15,856 bases of DNA, taken from NCBI GenBank assembly GCA_036494675.1, contig DASXOA010000063.1, positions 1-15,856 on the forward strand. The letters are read 5' to 3'. This DNA comes from Rugosimonospora sp036494675. Its GTDB lineage: Bacteria; Actinomycetota; Actinomycetes; Mycobacteriales; Micromonosporaceae. A program made the position numbers and the translations under genes. Each line of letters opens with the position of its first letter. Within the stretch, counting starts at the first letter, position 1. Below the pieces are notes generated by a model, which was given only the letters and a program-made list of their open reading frames with translations, was not told the origin of the DNA and made no database searches. Of the stretch, positions 7,159 to 13,090 are shown one piece after another.

Positions 7159-7799
7159 TCGGGATCCCCCATGGTCGATAACGGGCTGGGCGCCGGTGGT
7201 GCGGTGGCGACCCAGCTCAGTGCCTCGCGGAGCACGTCGGCCAGGCGCACGCCGTCGGCGGCGCCCAACCAGTGTTCGGCCGCCACCCGGGCGGCCCCGG
7301 ACAACGCGCCGGCCAGCGCTCTCGGGAACAGGTCGTGCGCGGCGTCCAGGCCGGTACGCGCCGCGATCGCCTGGGCCAGCGGCCACTCCATCGCGGTCGT
7401 GGTCCGGAAGAACTCGTTGCGCAGGGCCGGTGTCGAGAACAGCAGGCAGATGGTCTTCTGGTCCGGTTCTCCCAGGCAGTACTGCGAGACCATCGCGTCG
7501 ACGATCGCCGCGGCCAGCGGCTTGTCGGCCGGCTGGGCGCGCAGCGCCGCGCCGACCCGCAGCGCCCGGTCGGCCGTCAGCGCGACGCAGATGGCCTCTT
7601 CCCGGCTGGAGAAGTAGTTGTTGTAGGTGCGGGCCGAGACGCCGGCCTCGGCGGCGATGTCGTCGACACGCACATTCTCCGGCCCGCGTTCCAGCGCGAG
7701 CCGGAGTGCGGCCGAGCTGAGGGCGTCCCTGGTGGCGAGCTTTTTGCGCGCGCGCAGGCCGGCTGCTCGGCCGTCGGGTTCGTTGTCGACGACGGTCAC
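7152..7799 (-). CDS. TetR-family transcriptional regulator
   Basis: From GTG 7799, 215 residues. The N-terminal DNA-binding domain covers about 19-70: a first helix (LATRDALSSAALRLALERG), then the helix-turn-helix VRVDDIAAEAGVSARTYNNYF (about 43-63) ending with SSREEAI. This is the typical TetR layout. The C-terminal two thirds is a helical ligand-binding domain of unknown specificity. Its gene is first in a three-gene unit with the two ABC subunits and overlaps the first of them by 7 nt, so it most likely represses the exporter and itself. The start is uncertain: an in-frame TTG at 7841 lies inside the palindrome 7825-7860. GTG 7799 is preferred because TACCTT (minus strand, 7812-7807) sits 7 nt before it, fitting a leaderless transcript. 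There is no good ribosome site for either. Confidence 0.88.
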   Translation of the reverse strand: MTVVDNEPDGRAAGLRARKKLATRDALSSAALRLALERGPENVRVDDIAAEAGVSARTYNNYFSSREEAICVALTADRALRVGAALRAQPADKPLAAAIVDAMVSQYCLGEPDQKTICLLFSTPALRNEFFRTTTAMEWPLAQAIAARTGLDAAHDLFPRALAGALSGAARVAAEHWLGAADGVRLADVLREALSWVATAPPAPSPLSTMGDPEC

Positions 7800-7806
7800 G
7801 CGGGAC

Positions 7807-7812
7807 AAGGTA
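7807..7812 (-). promoter_or_regulatory. Candidate -10 box for the TetR-ABC operon
   Basis: On the minus strand TACCTT fits TAnnnT and ends 7 nt before GTG 7799. The palindrome 7825-7860 would cover the expected -35 region, an arrangement suited to repression. Confidence 0.4.
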
Positions 7813-7824
7813 CTGGGTACCCGA

Positions 7825-7860
7825 AACTTCGCGCCACGCAATTATGCGTGGCGCGAAGTT
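7825..7860. promoter_or_regulatory. 36-nt palindrome upstream of tetR: operator or apbE terminator
   Basis: AACTTCGCGCCACGCA (7825-7840) and TGCGTGGCGCGAAGTT (7845-7860) are perfect 16-bp inverted arms around ATTA. It lies between the apbE stop (7870-7872) and the tetR start (7799). It could be the TetR operator, placed just upstream of the candidate -10, or an intrinsic terminator of apbE read on the minus strand, where only a short TTT follows. The inverted repeat itself is certain; the role is inferred. Confidence 0.7.
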
Positions 7861-7869
7861 ATTAAGCGG

Positions 7870-8628
7870 TCAGCGTAACGTGAGCAACTCGCCGGTGGGC
7901 CGGCCGGACACCACGACCGCCTGGTACCCCTCCGTGGTCGGGAACCACGGCACCCCGGCATCGCCGGCCGCGAACAGGGCGGTGGCGTACCCGTCGGCCG
8001 CCGCCAGGGTCGGGCCGGTCACCGTCGCCGGGCCCCGGGACCGGGCCGGCGCACCGGTGTGCGGATCGATCACGAGGGCGCCGTACCCGGAGGTGGCCAC
8101 CGCGCCGTCGGTCAACTGCACCGTCGCGAGTACCCGCAGCGGGTTGTCCGGGTCGGCGACCCCGACGCGCCACGCGCCGCCCCGCGGGCCGTTGCCCCGC
8201 ACCAGCCAGTCGCCGCCCGAGGTGATCGCGTAGTCGTCGATGCCGGCCGCCCGCAGCAGCACCGCGGCCCGGTCGATCGCCCAACCCTTGACCAGGCCAC
8301 TGGGGTCGAAACCGCCCGGTACCGCCCAGGCGTCGAACCACCCGTCGGTGGCCGCGCGCATCGCGTCGCAGCGCTCGATCACCTCGGCCAGCGGCGGAGG
8401 GTACGAGCCGGCGGTCAGTTCGCCGCGGCGCACCGCGGACACCAGCGAGCGCGGGTGGAAGGGACTGAACGCGGCGTCCACGGCACGCAGTTCGGCGACG
8501 GCCGCGGCCAGCGCCTCGCCGATCGTGCGGCGGGCCATCGTGGGCGGTGCCCCCAGGCAGAATGCGTAGGTCGTGCCTGTTATCTGGACACTGTGTCGGG
8601 CGATAACCCGCTCGGACAGCGCATGCAC
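7870..8628 (-). CDS. apbE: ApbE-like FAD:protein FMN transferase
   Basis: ApbE enzymes attach FMN from FAD to a Thr or Ser of a partner flavoprotein, using Mg2+. The 252-residue product has the family landmarks: FDPSGLVKGWAID (107-119), the SGGDWLVRG glycine loop (137-145), ATSGYG (178-183), DPHTG (188-192) and ADGYATALFA (211-220), which carries the acidic metal ligand and Thr. It is shorter than the roughly 330-350 residue lipoprotein forms and shows no signal peptide or lipobox, so a cytoplasmic location is inferred. GTG 8628 is chosen because GGGGAG (8635-8640) lies 6 nt upstream. No flavin acceptor such as an FMN-binding-domain protein or ferric-reductase-like membrane protein is in the window, so the target is unknown. 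It points toward tetR and the ABC genes but is separated from them by the palindrome, so co-transcription is uncertain. Confidence 0.85.
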   Translation of the reverse strand: MHALSERVIARHSVQITGTTYAFCLGAPPTMARRTIGEALAAAVAELRAVDAAFSPFHPRSLVSAVRRGELTAGSYPPPLAEVIERCDAMRAATDGWFDAWAVPGGFDPSGLVKGWAIDRAAVLLRAAGIDDYAITSGGDWLVRGNGPRGGAWRVGVADPDNPLRVLATVQLTDGAVATSGYGALVIDPHTGAPARSRGPATVTGPTLAAADGYATALFAAGDAGVPWFPTTEGYQAVVVSGRPTGELLTLR

Positions 8629-8634
8629 TGCTGG

Positions 8635-8640
8635 CTCCCC
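8635..8640 (-). promoter_or_regulatory. Ribosome binding site fixing the apbE start
   Basis: GGGGAG on the minus strand lies 6 nt before GTG 8628. The reading frame is open far upstream (to about 8814), but that extension lacks family similarity, so this site decides the start. Confidence 0.6.
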
Positions 8641-8837
8641 TCGTTTGCCGTTCCGCTGATGTCCCCGATGAAGCTGAAGCCATCGATGCTGACTGTAGGA
8701 GCGGCAGATGGCCGTGCCCTGACGATTGCCTGGCAGTTGACTGGGAATCCCGGCCGGGCCGGATCGACGAGGATCATTGGGGCCGGCGGGTGTCCGCGCA
8801 GGTTCAATCCACATTCTGAGACCGCCGTACCGGCTTG

Positions 8838-8843
8838 TAGGAT
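8838..8843 (+). promoter_or_regulatory. Candidate leuB -10 box
   Basis: TAGGAT fits TAnnnT, 44 nt before the leuB GTG. TTCTGA (8814-8819) is a weak -35 candidate with an 18-nt spacer. The rest of the 259-nt divergent gap between apbE and leuB holds no convincing leader peptide or terminator. Confidence 0.35.
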
Positions 8844-8887
8844 GATGCCTTAACGTTCCCTAGATAACCGGAGCGAGGAGGCTTGAC

Positions 8888-9922
8888 GTGGCGGTGGCGC
8901 GCATCGCGGTGGTGGCCGGCGACGGCATCGGGACCGAAGTGGTCACCGAGGCCCGTAAGGTGCTCGACACGGTGCTGCCGGGGGTCGAGGCCACCGAGTA
9001 CGACCTCGGCGCCGCGCGGTACAACCGGACCGGCGAGGTGCTGCCCGACAGCGTGCTCGACGAGCTTGCTCAGCACGACGCCATCCTGCTCGGCGCGGTC
9101 GGGGATCCCAGCGTGCCGCCGGGGGTCCTGGAGCGCGGGCTGCTGCTGAAGCTGCGGTTTGATTTCGACCAGTATGTCAACCTTCGTCCGTCCCGACTGT
9201 GGCCCGGCACCGCCGGCCCGCTGGCCAACGTCAAGCCCGGTGAGGTCGACCTCATCGTGGTCCGGGAGGGCACCGAGGGCCTGTACGCGGGCGCGGGCGG
9301 GATACTCCACCGGGGGACCGCCGCCGAGATCGCGACCGAGGAGAGCCTGAACACCCGGCACGGCGTCGAGCGGGTGATCCGGGATGCGTTCGACCGCGCC
9401 GGCCGCCGCGAGCGCCGCAAGGTGACCCTGGTCCACAAGACCAACGTGCTGACCCACGCCGGAGGGCTGTGGGCGCGCACGTTCGCCGAGGTCGCCGCGG
9501 AGTTCCCGGACATCGGCACGGAGTACCAGCACGTGGACGCGGCCGCGATGTTCCTGGTGACCCAGCCGCAGCGGTACGACGTGATCGTCACCGACAACCT
9601 CTTCGGCGACATCCTCACCGACATCGCGGCGGCGGTGACCGGCGGCATCGGGCTCGCCGCGAGCGGCTGCATCAACCCGGAGCGCCGGTACCCCTCGATG
9701 TTCGAACCGGTCCACGGCTCCGCGCCGGACATCGCCGGCAAGGGCGTCGCCGACCCGGCCGCGGCGGTGTTGTCCGTCTCCCTCCTGCTCGATCACCTCG
9801 GGCACCCCGAGCAGGCCCGCCGAGTATCCGAGGCGGTCGCGGCCGAGTTGGCCTGGCGCAAGCCCGGACAGCCGCTGCGTACCGCCGAAGTCGGCGACCG
9901 TCTCGCTGAACTGTCCCGCTGA
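8888..9922 (+). CDS. leuB: 3-isopropylmalate dehydrogenase
   Basis: NAD-dependent oxidative decarboxylation of 3-isopropylmalate to 4-methyl-2-oxopentanoate in leucine synthesis; in many bacteria with a citramalate pathway it also converts 3-methylmalate to 2-oxobutanoate. The 344-residue protein is the short actinobacterial type. Seen motifs are GDGIG (11-15), KLRFDFDQYVNLRPSRL (88-104) with substrate-binding arginines, VREGTEGLY (125-133) with Y133, catalytic K184 (VHKTNVL), VDAAAMFLV (216-224), the Mg-binding aspartates of DNLFGDILTD (236-245) and FEPVHGSAPDIAG (272-284). GTG 8888 has AGGAGG (8876-8881) with a 6-nt spacer. A strong terminator follows the stop, so it is probably a one-gene unit, separate from ilvE. 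The citramalate role is supported by cimA 3 kb downstream. Isocitrate or tartrate dehydrogenases are related but fit less well. Confidence 0.95.
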   Translation: MAVARIAVVAGDGIGTEVVTEARKVLDTVLPGVEATEYDLGAARYNRTGEVLPDSVLDELAQHDAILLGAVGDPSVPPGVLERGLLLKLRFDFDQYVNLRPSRLWPGTAGPLANVKPGEVDLIVVREGTEGLYAGAGGILHRGTAAEIATEESLNTRHGVERVIRDAFDRAGRRERRKVTLVHKTNVLTHAGGLWARTFAEVAAEFPDIGTEYQHVDAAAMFLVTQPQRYDVIVTDNLFGDILTDIAAAVTGGIGLAASGCINPERRYPSMFEPVHGSAPDIAGKGVADPAAAVLSVSLLLDHLGHPEQARRVSEAVAAELAWRKPGQPLRTAEVGDRLAELSR

Positions 9923-9935
9923 CCACTTCTCAACG

Positions 9936-9970
9936 GGGGCGTGCGACGAACCGGTCGCGCGCCCCTTCTT
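9936..9970 (+). terminator. Intrinsic terminator after leuB
   Basis: GGGGCGTGCGAC (9936-9947) pairs with GTCGCGCGCCCC (9954-9965), a 12-bp stem with one G-U pair and a 6-nt loop, followed by TTCTT. It begins 14 nt after the leuB stop and should separate leuB from ilvE transcription. Confidence 0.8.
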
Positions 9971-10025
9971 CGTGGACGTGGCCGGGGGCCGCGCGGTCGG
10001 TCGCACACGGAGCGTCAGGTTTTGA

Positions 10026-10052
10026 CCCGCCGCGGCGCGCGGTCGCGGCGGG
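10026..10052 (+). repeat. GC-rich hairpin in the ilvE leader
   Basis: CCCGCCGCG (10026-10034) and CGCGGCGGG (10044-10052) form a perfect 9-bp stem with a 9-nt loop. There is no T run. It directly follows the stop (10023-10025) of a 17-codon ORF beginning at GTG 9972. If the ilvE transcript starts at the candidate promoter downstream, this lies outside it. Confidence 0.45.
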
Positions 10053-10067
10053 GTGCGGTCGCCCGCT

Positions 10068-10079
10068 GAACGAGCGTTC
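10068..10079. promoter_or_regulatory. LexA-box-like palindrome upstream of ilvE
   Basis: GAACGAGCGTTC matches the core GAAC-N4-GTTC of Gram-positive and actinobacterial SOS boxes, including the R-N-R-Y centre. It lies 5 nt before the candidate -10 TAAATT. By chance one such core is expected in a few tens of kilobases, so the assignment is tentative. Confidence 0.3.
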
Positions 10080-10083
10080 GGGG

Positions 10084-10089
10084 TAAATT
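10084..10089 (+). promoter_or_regulatory. Candidate ilvE -10 box
   Basis: TAAATT is a rare AT-rich hexamer here and fits TAnnnT, 41 nt before the ilvE ATG. The -35 region is poor. Confidence 0.35.
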
Positions 10090-10129
10090 CGCACCAGGCC
10101 CGTCCAGATGTGTACGGAGGACTGAGCAG

Positions 10130-11206
<1,077 letters not shown>

Positions 11207-11230
11207 GCCGGGTTCTCTCTGGTGGTCGGC

Positions 11231-11253
11231 GGCAGGCCGGCGGCCGGCGTGCC
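11231..11253. terminator. Possible bidirectional hairpin between ilvE and the phosphatase gene
   Basis: GGCAGGCCGGC (11231-11241) and GCCGGCGTGCC (11243-11253) are complementary except at one position. The innermost bases must stay unpaired as a loop. It lies in the 61-nt gap between convergent genes, without a T run. Confidence 0.4.
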
Positions 11254-11267
11254 AGGCCGCAACCCGA

Positions 11268-12008
11268 TCAGGCCAGCAGATGGGCACGCAGCGACGCGAC
11301 GTGCCCATCGGTCACTCCGGCGGACGCGACGAACCCGGGTACCGAACCGAACCGCTCGCGCAGCTCGGTCAGGAACAGCAGCATCGCCTCGGGCGGGCAG
11401 ACCACGAAGTGAATCGGCGCGTCATCGAAGGCGGTGCCGGACCGGTCGGCGCGGATCTGGGCGGTCAGCGCGGCCTGGGCGCGCTCGCTGACGGCGTACT
11501 CGGCGGCGATGTCGTCGTCCGCGACGCCGAGCAGGGACAGGGTCAGCGCGGACAGCACGCCGGTGCGGTCCTTGCCGGCGAAGCAGTGCATGACGAGCGG
11601 GGCGTTGGCCGGATCGGCGATCAGCCGTAGCGCCTCGCCGAGCCCGTCCGCCCCCTCGGTCGCCATGTCCAGGTACCGGTCCGCGAGGTACCGGGCCGGG
11701 CCGGCCTCGGGAACGTAGAGCGACGGGTCCCACTCCCGATGGATCGGGTGGATGTTGTGGTACGTGAGGCCGGCGGTTTCCCGGATCCGCCCGTCCCGTT
11801 CGATCTCATGGGGGCGGCGCAGATCCAGGATCGTCCGCACCCCGGCGCCGCACAGCTGCCCGCATTCGGCGTCGGTCAACCGGTGCAGGGAGTCCGACCG
11901 GTACAACCGTCCATAGTGGACTGTTCGGCCGTCGGTGGTGCGGTGACCGCCGAGGTCGCGGAAGTTGAAGACCGAGGGCGCTGAGAAGGTGGCGATACTC
12001 TGATCCAC
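11268..12008 (-). CDS. Tyrosine/dual-specificity protein phosphatase, PtpB-like
   Basis: Probable cysteine phosphatase of 246 residues. The N-terminus carries FNFRDLGG (14-21) and YRSDSL (36-41), hallmarks of the Y_phosphatase3 (PtpB-like) family. The phosphatase loop HCFAGKDRTG (141-150) supplies nucleophile C142 and R148. The Lys inside the loop (AGKDR) recalls the PtpB group, which can act on phosphotyrosine, phosphoserine and phosphoinositides, so substrate class is open. No signal peptide is seen. The GTG start at 12008 has AGGG (12016-12019) with a 7-nt spacer, and TAGGGT (minus strand, 12020-12015) ends 6 nt before the start, so a leaderless transcript is an alternative reading. It lies opposite to the amino-acid genes on both sides; no kinase or other partner is next to it. 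Confidence 0.85.
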   Translation of the reverse strand: MDQSIATFSAPSVFNFRDLGGHRTTDGRTVHYGRLYRSDSLHRLTDAECGQLCGAGVRTILDLRRPHEIERDGRIRETAGLTYHNIHPIHREWDPSLYVPEAGPARYLADRYLDMATEGADGLGEALRLIADPANAPLVMHCFAGKDRTGVLSALTLSLLGVADDDIAAEYAVSERAQAALTAQIRADRSGTAFDDAPIHFVVCPPEAMLLFLTELRERFGSVPGFVASAGVTDGHVASLRAHLLA

Positions 12009-12014
12009 CGTTCG

Positions 12015-12020
12015 ACCCTA
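12015..12020 (-). promoter_or_regulatory. Candidate -10 box for the phosphatase gene
   Basis: TAGGGT on the minus strand fits TAnnnT and ends 6 nt before GTG 12008, the leaderless spacing. It overlaps the AGGG that could instead serve as a ribosome site, so only one reading can be right. Confidence 0.35.
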
Positions 12021-12066
12021 CTGGGCGGACGGGGACACATCACGAGGGGCCGTCGCGCAGATCACA

Positions 12067-12100
12067 CCGCGGGGGGCCGGCAAACGCTGACCCCCCGCGG
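12067..12100 (-). terminator. Terminator hairpin after the PRC-barrel gene
   Basis: CCGCGGGGGG (12067-12076) and CCCCCCGCGG (12091-12100) form a perfect 10-bp stem with a 14-nt loop, 13 nt past the PRC-barrel stop and upstream of the phosphatase start. There is no T run. It probably insulates the two co-directional genes. Confidence 0.7.
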
Positions 12101-12113
12101 ATGGCGGAGTCCG

Positions 12114-12638
12114 TTACTGGTGCGGTTCGTCGTACGTCGACCCGTAGTAGCCGCCGATCTTGTTGCGGTACTCCGGGGTGCCGTACGTGTCCGGGTCGAA
12201 CTCGGGCGAGTCCTTGATCTGAATCTTCGTCCGGTCCACGTACACCTTCTGGTCGAGTTGGTCGACCCGGTGCACAGTCCCGGCCGGCAGCAGAACCTTC
12301 TTGCCGAAGATCCATGGGCCGGTGTCCACGACCAGGTACTGCTCGCCGACCAGCGGGCTGGCTGAGTCGATCTTGCCGATGTGGCCGTCGATCGCCTCGA
12401 TCCGGTAGCCGACCAGGTCGGAACCGTCGCCGATGCCGGAGTCCTCCCGGTAATTCCAGGCGTCGAAACGTCGCGCCATGGCCGGCGTCGTCATCGGCGG
12501 GATGTCCCCACCCATGGGTGCGGCACCCCAGTCCACCGGGTCCGAACCGACCCCCGGATCGTTCTCGGTCATGTCGGTGTCGGGCACCGATCCGGCCGGC
12601 TGCGGGGTTTGGAATACGTTGGGGTTAGGCCTGTCCAC
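12114..12638 (-). CDS. PRC-barrel domain protein
   Basis: Small 174-residue protein. The first 70 residues are Pro/Asp/Gly-rich and probably disordered. Residues about 72-146 form a PRC-barrel: DLVGYRIEAIDGHIGKID, then GEQYLVVDTGPWIFGKKVLLPAG and a final strand VYVDRTKIQIKDSPEF. The tail is Tyr/Gly-rich (YGTPEYRNKIGGYYGSTYDEPHQ, in which acidic and Tyr residues alternate). PRC-barrels occur in the photosynthetic reaction centre H subunit and RimM, and widely in small stress-associated actinobacterial proteins; the function of the latter is mostly unknown. GTG 12638 is chosen because GGGGAGG lies 7 nt upstream (12646-12652); the frame runs open to about 12806 but that extension looks non-coding. 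A stress-sigma-like promoter precedes it. No signal peptide or membrane segment is seen. Confidence 0.8.
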   Translation of the reverse strand: MDRPNPNVFQTPQPAGSVPDTDMTENDPGVGSDPVDWGAAPMGGDIPPMTTPAMARRFDAWNYREDSGIGDGSDLVGYRIEAIDGHIGKIDSASPLVGEQYLVVDTGPWIFGKKVLLPAGTVHRVDQLDQKVYVDRTKIQIKDSPEFDPDTYGTPEYRNKIGGYYGSTYDEPHQ

Positions 12639-12678
12639 GGCTCTACCTCCCCTGGATGCGATGTGCCGTCTATGACAG

Positions 12679-12702
12679 GTACCCCCGGAGTGCGCCGGAT
12701 AC
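12679..12702 (-). promoter_or_regulatory. Stress-sigma-like promoter for the PRC-barrel gene
   Basis: On the minus strand GTAT (12702-12699), a 14-nt spacer, and GGGTAC (12684-12679) match the GNNT-N14-16-GGGTA(C/T) pattern of Streptomyces SigB-type and, more loosely, mycobacterial SigF-type promoters. It lies 40 nt before the GTG start, leaving room for the ribosome site. Confidence 0.45.
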
Positions 12703-12717
12703 ACCCCGGAAACCGCA

Positions 12718-12752
12718 CATGGCCGACGCAGCGGGTGGCTGCGCCGGCCATG
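12718..12752. repeat. 35-nt imperfect inverted repeat in the PRC-barrel/cimA gap
   Basis: CATGGCCGACGCAGC (12718-12732) and GCTGCGCCGGCCATG (12738-12752) are complementary at 14 of 15 positions around GGGTG. There is no T run on either strand. It lies just upstream of the PRC-barrel promoter and may bind a regulator. The rest of 12753-12916 holds no gene I can support, only a direct repeat of CCGGTCGGGT (12768-12777 and 12816-12825). Confidence 0.65.
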
Positions 12753-12924
12753 AGACGGCTCGCACCACCGGTCGGGTGGGGCGAGGGGTTGGTCTGACCA
12801 CATCATTTCCGCCCCCCGGTCGGGTCCCGGGGTGGGGCCGCCCGGTTGTGAGGCCGATCACGGATTTGTCCACCATGTGGGAGGTGGCTTCCAGAGAGCG
12901 GACGCCGGTGGCAGGCTACCGTAC

Positions 12925-12960
12925 GTGACCTCGTCGTGCTCCGTACTCATTATCGACTAG
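12925..12960 (+). CDS. Candidate branched-chain leader peptide of cimA
   Basis: An 11-codon ORF, GTG to TAG, encodes M-T-S-S-C-S-V-L-I-I-D. Codons 7-10 (GTA, CTC, ATT, ATC) specify Val-Leu-Ile-Ile, all three branched-chain amino acids in a row, and GTA and ATT are uncommon in this GC-rich DNA. The final G of the stop codon is the first base of a 10-bp hairpin, and an intrinsic terminator starts 29 nt after the stop. Ribosomes stalled at these codons for lack of charged tRNA would cover the 5' arm of that hairpin. The start codon is uncertain: the ribosome site is weak (GGCAGG, 12910-12915, 9-nt spacer), and an in-frame GTG at 12877 would give a longer peptide with the same end. TACCGT (12917-12922) resembles a -10 but is too close to this GTG. 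The attenuation role is inferred from layout. Confidence 0.6.
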   Translation: MTSSCSVLIID

Positions 12961-12987
12961 CGCGCGCAGCCCACCTCCTGCGCGCGC
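12960..12987 (+). promoter_or_regulatory. Leader hairpin between the leader peptide and terminator of cimA
   Basis: GCGCGCGCAG (12960-12969) pairs perfectly with CTGCGCGCGC (12978-12987), with an 8-nt loop CCCACCTC. An alternative pairing of ACCTCCTGCG (12973-12982) with CGCGGGGGGT (13003-13012), 10 bp with two G-U pairs, excludes both this hairpin and the terminator. That gives the mutually exclusive folds an attenuator requires. Confidence 0.6.
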
Positions 12988-12988
12988 A

Positions 12989-13018
12989 GACCTCCCGCAC
13001 TCCGCGGGGGGTCTTTTT
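12989..13018 (+). terminator. Intrinsic terminator/attenuator in the cimA leader
   Basis: GACCTCCCGC (12989-12998) pairs with GCGGGGGGTC (13004-13013), a 10-bp stem with one G-U pair and loop ACTCC, immediately followed by TTTTT. This is the best intrinsic terminator in the window. It sits upstream of cimA on the same strand, with no gene ending before it except the 11-codon leader ORF. Confidence 0.88.
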
Positions 13019-13090
13019 GTTGGGCCAACCCACCCGCCCTGTCGAGCCCGTCGGCCACGGAACTCGACCGTCAACCACAGGAGGACTCCG

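Noticed and set aside
5500..7617. Plus-strand open frame of 705 codons opposite the first ABC gene
   Set aside because: The minus strand encodes a clear ABC exporter with all motifs; the plus frame is a His/Asp/Arg-rich shadow with no ribosome site.
8654..8853. Leader peptide and attenuator before leuB
   Set aside because: The open frame here has no run of leucine codons and no terminator hairpin with a T run precedes leuB.
9923..10129. T-box riboswitch before ilvE
   Set aside because: I found no T-box sequence resembling TGGNACCGCG and no specifier-loop layout in the leaders of leuB, ilvE or cimA.
12656..12928. Plus-strand 90-codon ORF in the gap before cimA
   Set aside because: Composition is like non-coding sequence, it crosses the imperfect palindrome, and it has no ribosome site or recognisable domain.
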